Shown here: piece after piece, positions 1 through 3,700 of the stretch
Layout: the number at the start of each line of letters is the position of its first letter
Position numbering within the stretch: the stretch's first letter is position 1
DNA from: an uncultured Atopobiaceae bacterium
GTDB taxonomy: Bacteria > Actinomycetota > Coriobacteriia > Coriobacteriales > Atopobiaceae
Assembly (NCBI GenBank): GCA_947581665.1
Contig: CANPVI010000086.1
Span: forward strand, 1-6,519
DNA length: 6,519 bases
Direction of reading: 5' to 3'
The notes under the pieces: model-generated
Seen by the model: only the letters and a program-made list of their open reading frames with translations
Database searches by the model: none
Told to the model about the DNA's origin: nothing
Position numbers and translations under genes: made by a program

Positions 1-56
1 ACTGGGTGCCCAACGGTTTTCAAGACCGCCGCATTCAACCGCTCTGCCATCCCTCC
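1..56 (-). tRNA. tRNA-Ser (anticodon UGA), 3' part cut off by window edge
   Basis: Read on the minus strand from position 56, the sequence begins GGAGGGATGGCAGAGCGG, the usual opening of a bacterial serine tRNA (acceptor 5' strand GGAGGGA, then TG, then a D-arm containing GGTTGAA). The anticodon stem is GCGGT/ACCGT around the 7-base loop CTTGAAA, so the anticodon is TGA (plus-strand positions 20-22) and it reads UCN serine codons, mainly UCA. The window ends in what should be the long class II variable arm. The rest of that arm, the T-arm, the 3' acceptor strand and any CCA are missing, roughly 35 bases. The gene is divergent from tadA, about 50 bp away. Identity is clear despite truncation. 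Confidence 0.93.
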
Positions 57-96
57 GTGGGGATCTATGCTAGCGCAGAGCGGGGAGCGCGGCGAC

Positions 97-103
97 AAGG
101 GAG
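97..103 (+). promoter_or_regulatory. Ribosome binding site supporting the GTG start of tadA
   Basis: AAGGGAG is followed by 4 bases and then GTG at 108. This purine run is the reason for choosing the GTG start over ATG at 132, which has only GCGCGATGATTTCTAC before it. The spacing is a little short. A weak -10-like TATGCT lies at 66-71 with no convincing -35 element, so the tadA promoter itself is not called. Confidence 0.5.
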
Positions 104-107
104 TGGC

Positions 108-575
108 GTGGGCGAGCGCGATGATTTCTACATGGAGCTTGCACTCGACGAGGCGCGTCGGGCGGCCGAGGAGGGCGAGGTGCCCATCGGCGCCGTGGTG
201 GTGTACGACGACGAGGTGATCGCGCGCGCCCACAACCGCCGCGAGGCGGATGCCGACCCTGCGGCGCACGCGGAGTTCATCGCAATGGAAGACGCGGCCC
301 GCGAGTTGGGGCGATGGCGTCTCACGGGCTGCACCGTCTATGTGACGCTCGAGCCTTGCCTCATGTGCGCGGGGCTCATGGTGAACGCGCGGATCGACCG
401 CTGCGTCTATGGCGCGGCGGACCCCAAGGGCGGTGCGCTCGGCACCCTCTACGACGTCTCGCACGACGCGCGCCTGAACCACGAGTTCGAGGTCGTCGCC
501 GGCGTGCGCGCCGATGAGAGCGCCGAGCTTTTGAGGGGCTTCTTCAAGGGCCGCCGGGAGGGGCGCCGACCATAA
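108..575 (+). CDS. tadA: tRNA-specific adenosine deaminase TadA
   Basis: Cytoplasmic zinc enzyme that deaminates the wobble adenosine (A34) to inosine, classically in tRNA-Arg(ACG). Counted from the chosen start, the protein has 155 residues, normal for TadA. The cytidine/deoxycytidylate deaminase signature is complete: HAE at residues 54-56 (zinc-binding His and proton-shuttling Glu) and PCLMC at 83-87 (two zinc-binding Cys), preceded by EVPIGAVVV at 24-32. The tail (LRGFFKGRR) is the usual TadA C-terminal helix. The frame is open further upstream into the antisense of the tRNA, which is not credible coding. GTG at 108 is preferred because AAGGGAG (97-103) lies 4 bases upstream. ATG at 132 is the alternative, but it has no ribosome site and would cut into the first helix (FYMELALDEAR). 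Family assignment is firm; the start is less certain. Confidence 0.96.
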   Translation: MGERDDFYMELALDEARRAAEEGEVPIGAVVVYDDEVIARAHNRREADADPAAHAEFIAMEDAARELGRWRLTGCTVYVTLEPCLMCAGLMVNARIDRCVYGAADPKGGALGTLYDVSHDARLNHEFEVVAGVRADESAELLRGFFKGRREGRRP

Positions 576-610
576 CGCTCAAGCACAGGGTGAAGGTTAA
601 AAATCCCAGC

Positions 611-638
611 TAGACATACCTAAAATCATGGGTACAAT
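611..638 (+). promoter_or_regulatory. Predicted sigma-70-type promoter of the large surface-protein gene
   Basis: TAGACA (611-616, five of six matches to TTGACA) and TACAAT (633-638, five of six matches to TATAAT) are separated by 16 bp, in the only A/T-rich patch between the two genes. Transcription would start near 645 and give a leader of about 128 bases before the ATG at 773. The position fits independent expression of the surface protein rather than read-through from tadA. This is a consensus match by eye, with no experimental support. Confidence 0.6.
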
Positions 639-640
639 CA

Positions 641-713
641 GAGCCCCGGGCGGGTTTGGCTCAAGGTTTCCTCGAGGGATCTTCGGGCTTGGGGAGAGCC
701 AGGAAAGCCCGGG
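641..713 (+). other. Structured 5' leader with nested inverted repeats
   Basis: Several complementary segments lie in the predicted untranslated leader: GGCTC (658-662) with GAGCC (696-700); an internal hairpin of about 8 pairs, including G-U pairs, between 663-670 and 676-683; and a competing perfect 7-bp pair CGGGCTT (684-690) with AAGCCCG (705-711). The last excludes neither of the others outright but would compete for the intervening bases. No U-tract follows, so it does not look like an intrinsic terminator. I recognise no riboswitch or T-box consensus. At this G/C content some pairing is expected by chance. Confidence 0.3.
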
Positions 714-763
714 TCGCACCCACAACTGCACACACGCACCTAACACCCACCACGTGTCGCTGT

Positions 764-768
764 GAGGT
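764..768 (+). promoter_or_regulatory. Ribosome binding site of the M60 surface-protein gene
   Basis: GAGGT followed by 4 bases (CACC) and ATG at 773. It supports this ATG, which is also directly followed by a well-formed signal peptide (Arg/Lys start, hydrophobic core). Both signals agree on the start. Confidence 0.65.
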
Positions 769-772
769 CACC

Positions 773-3700
773 ATGAACGGTCGAAAGCGCTGGGCTTTTG
801 CCCTCATCGCACTCGCTCTCGCGCTCTGCGCGCTTGGCGTGGCGGTCCCCGCGCTCGCCGACGAGGCGCAGCCCGCGGGCACGGACGCCGCGCAGGCGCC
901 ATCCACGCCCTTCGAGACGGAGATGGCGCCGTGGGCCTTCGCCTCCTTCTCGAACGAGGAGAACGCGCTCGCCGCCTACGACGAGGCCTATCGCGTGGAC
1001 TACGCGGGCAGCCAGGTGGCCACGACGAACGGCCAATACCAGAAGAACGCTCCCGCCAACGTGGCCGACGACACCGACGCGTTCTGGGAGCCAGCCAACA
1101 ACTCGAACGCCTCGAACATCTCCATCACCGTCACCTTCGAGAAGCCCGAGAAGTTCCAGTGGGTGGTCTACGGCTCGCGCCTCGATGCGGGGCTCAAGGG
1201 CTTCGCCACGGAATTCGAGCTCGCCATCTCGCAGAGCGCGACGGGCGAGGGCGATTGGGAGACCGTCACGCACGGCACCGGCAATGCCACCTCGACGCTC
1301 TCCGCGTTCGACGCGTGCCCCGAGGGCACGGAGCTCGAGGCGAGACGCGTGCGCTTCACGTTCAGGCGATCGTTGCAGAGCTATCCGAGCTGCCGCGCGC
1401 TCAGGTTCTATCGCCAAGACCCTGCCGAGCACGTGCTCGATGGGCTCTGGAAGAACTACAACCACACCGAGCTCGCCGACGGCGTGACGCCTGCGGGCGT
1501 GGAGGCGAGGATCGCGGGCGTGAAGGATAAGCCCGGCTACGCCACCATCTACGAGCACGTCTACAAGCCCGAGCTCGAGCGCGTGAAGGCGGCCGCCGAG
1601 GGCATGCTCGCCACGAACGCGCGGCTCGAGGTGTCGAACGAGGCCGACGTCGACGCCGGCGCGCGCTCCACGCGGGCGCTCGTGCGCGCGGGCGATGTGG
1701 CCTCCTACGCGAGGAACACGCTCAAGTTCTCGAACAACACCACGAACCGGCAGGTCACGGGCGTGTGGTACCCGGCGGGCGAGGTCGCGCGCATCTGGGT
1801 GGAGCGCGCGAACCCCGATGATCCGCTGCCGATCGTGCGCTGGGCCCAGCCCTATGGCTACTGGGCGAGCTGGCAGGGCGGTGCGACGCAGCTCGTCGAG
1901 GGCCTGAACCTCGTGACGGTGCCGAACTACAAGACCGTCGACTACAAGACCTATGACATCGTGGCCGGCTGCGCCGCCTACCTCGAGAATCCCTATACCG
2001 AGGAGCAGCAGCCGGGCCTCGTGAAGGTGTATTTCGAGGGTGGGCGCACCTACCCCGTCTATCGCCTGGGCGATGACATCACCGCCTACATGGCCGAGCT
2101 CCGCGCCCATGCCGACCGCGTGCGCGCCGACCACACGGCCGAGATGGACGTGACCGAGCTCGTGAGCAACCACGTGATGATGACGGTGCAGGCCACGCGC
2201 GCGGACGAGATCTACGGCGCCTACGGCCACGATGCCAAGCAGGCGCTCGAGTGCTGGGACACCACGCTCACGCGCTGCTACGCCTTCGAGGGCATCCAGC
2301 TCACGCCCGGCCAGCCCGGCTACGACCTGCGAAACGAGTACCTGAACGAGAACTACCGCGTGTCGCAGGTGTGGGATCTCGGCTGGATGTTCACCGCGGG
2401 CGAGCACATCGGCGTCTACACCGGCGGCGAGGCGCAGGACGTGCTCATCGACCCGCTCGACAGCTATGGCCAGAGCAAGATCGCGTCCAACTGGGGCCTC
2501 ATCCACGAGTGGGGCCACTCGATCGACATCCCGGCCCGCACGCTGCAGGAAACCACGAACAACATGCCGGCGTACTACGAATCCACCTTCACGCCGGAGT
2601 TCACGCGAAACGCCCAGGACATCGAGCGCGCGCACCAGATGGCGCAGCCGGACTATGAGTGGGGCACGAAGTTCAACGAGAACCGCTTCAACTTCATGCC
2701 GTTCTGGCTGGTGGAGAGCTATTGGCCGGGCTGGTGGGGCCGCGTGGAGAACCTCTACCGCTACGAGCCGGTGAGCGAGGCCAATGGCTACACGGGCGGT
2801 AAGGACCAGCTGAACAAGACCGAGCGATTCGTGCTCTACGCGTCGGTGGCCGCGAGCTACGACCTCCGCCCGTTCTACGAGCGTTGGGGCCTCAACATGG
2901 ACGCCGCGAACCCGGTGTTCGTGGCGAAGGACGCGAGCTCGACGTTCACGGCGCTCTTCGAGGCGCGCGTGGCGGCGGGGGATATCTCGCAGGAGGTCGC
3001 GGGCTTTGACGGCCCCGTGGCGGATCTGCCCCTCTGGCTGCTCGATCGCGCCGAGTACGGTGCGGTGACGGGCGCGGGCGAGAATCGCGAGGCGCTCCAC
3101 ATCTACCACGGAGATGACGGCCAGCCAGAGGTCCTGCACGTGGTGCCGGCGACGAAGACCGTGGAGAGCGAGGACGGCGCGAGCACCACGAGCGACGTGG
3201 TGAACATCGTGCTCCAGAAGAGCACCGATCCCATGCACCTCTGCTACCTCGTGGAAAGCCGGCCCAAGGGCTCGAGCGACGAGGCGAAGTGGACCTATGC
3301 CGGCTCCACGCACGGCGGCGTCTTCACCGATGAGCGCGCGGAGGCCGCGGGCGGCGCGCTCGAGTACCGCGTGAAGGCCATCGATCGCTCGCTCCACGAA
3401 TCCGCGTATTCCGAGGTCAAGGCCGCCGAGGATCCGAAGGTCGTCGCGCGCTACACCGTGAGCACGCTCGTGAGCGCGCCCGACGCGCAATCCTACGAGA
3501 TGAAGACCGAGACGAAGGAATTCACGAGCCTCGGCGAGGCGGTGGAGAGCGCCAAGGACGAGTCGTCTTCCGTGACGATCGAGCTCCTCGGAGACTGCTA
3601 TGCCGGCGACGTGAAGGTGGAGCAGACCGTGAAGATCGCGGTGGCTCCCGAGGTGGCGGGGCCGATCACGATCGCGCGGAGTGGCTCCGGGCCCGTGTTC

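Noticed and set aside
6..107. N-terminal extension of TadA back to position 6, giving 189 residues.
   Set aside because: Its first part would be translated from the antisense of the tRNA-Ser gene. The extra residues do not look like TadA, and a ribosome site sits just before GTG at 108.
641..662. GAGCC...GGCTC inverted repeat as a terminator of tadA.
   Set aside because: The stem is only 5 bp with a 12-base loop and no T-run follows. It overlaps the predicted transcription start of the next gene. No convincing terminator was found between the genes.
576..772. Signal recognition particle RNA gene, expected next to tadA in some Gram-positive genomes.
   Set aside because: The conserved apical core (GGTCAGG, GGAAG, AGCAGCC) is absent on both strands.
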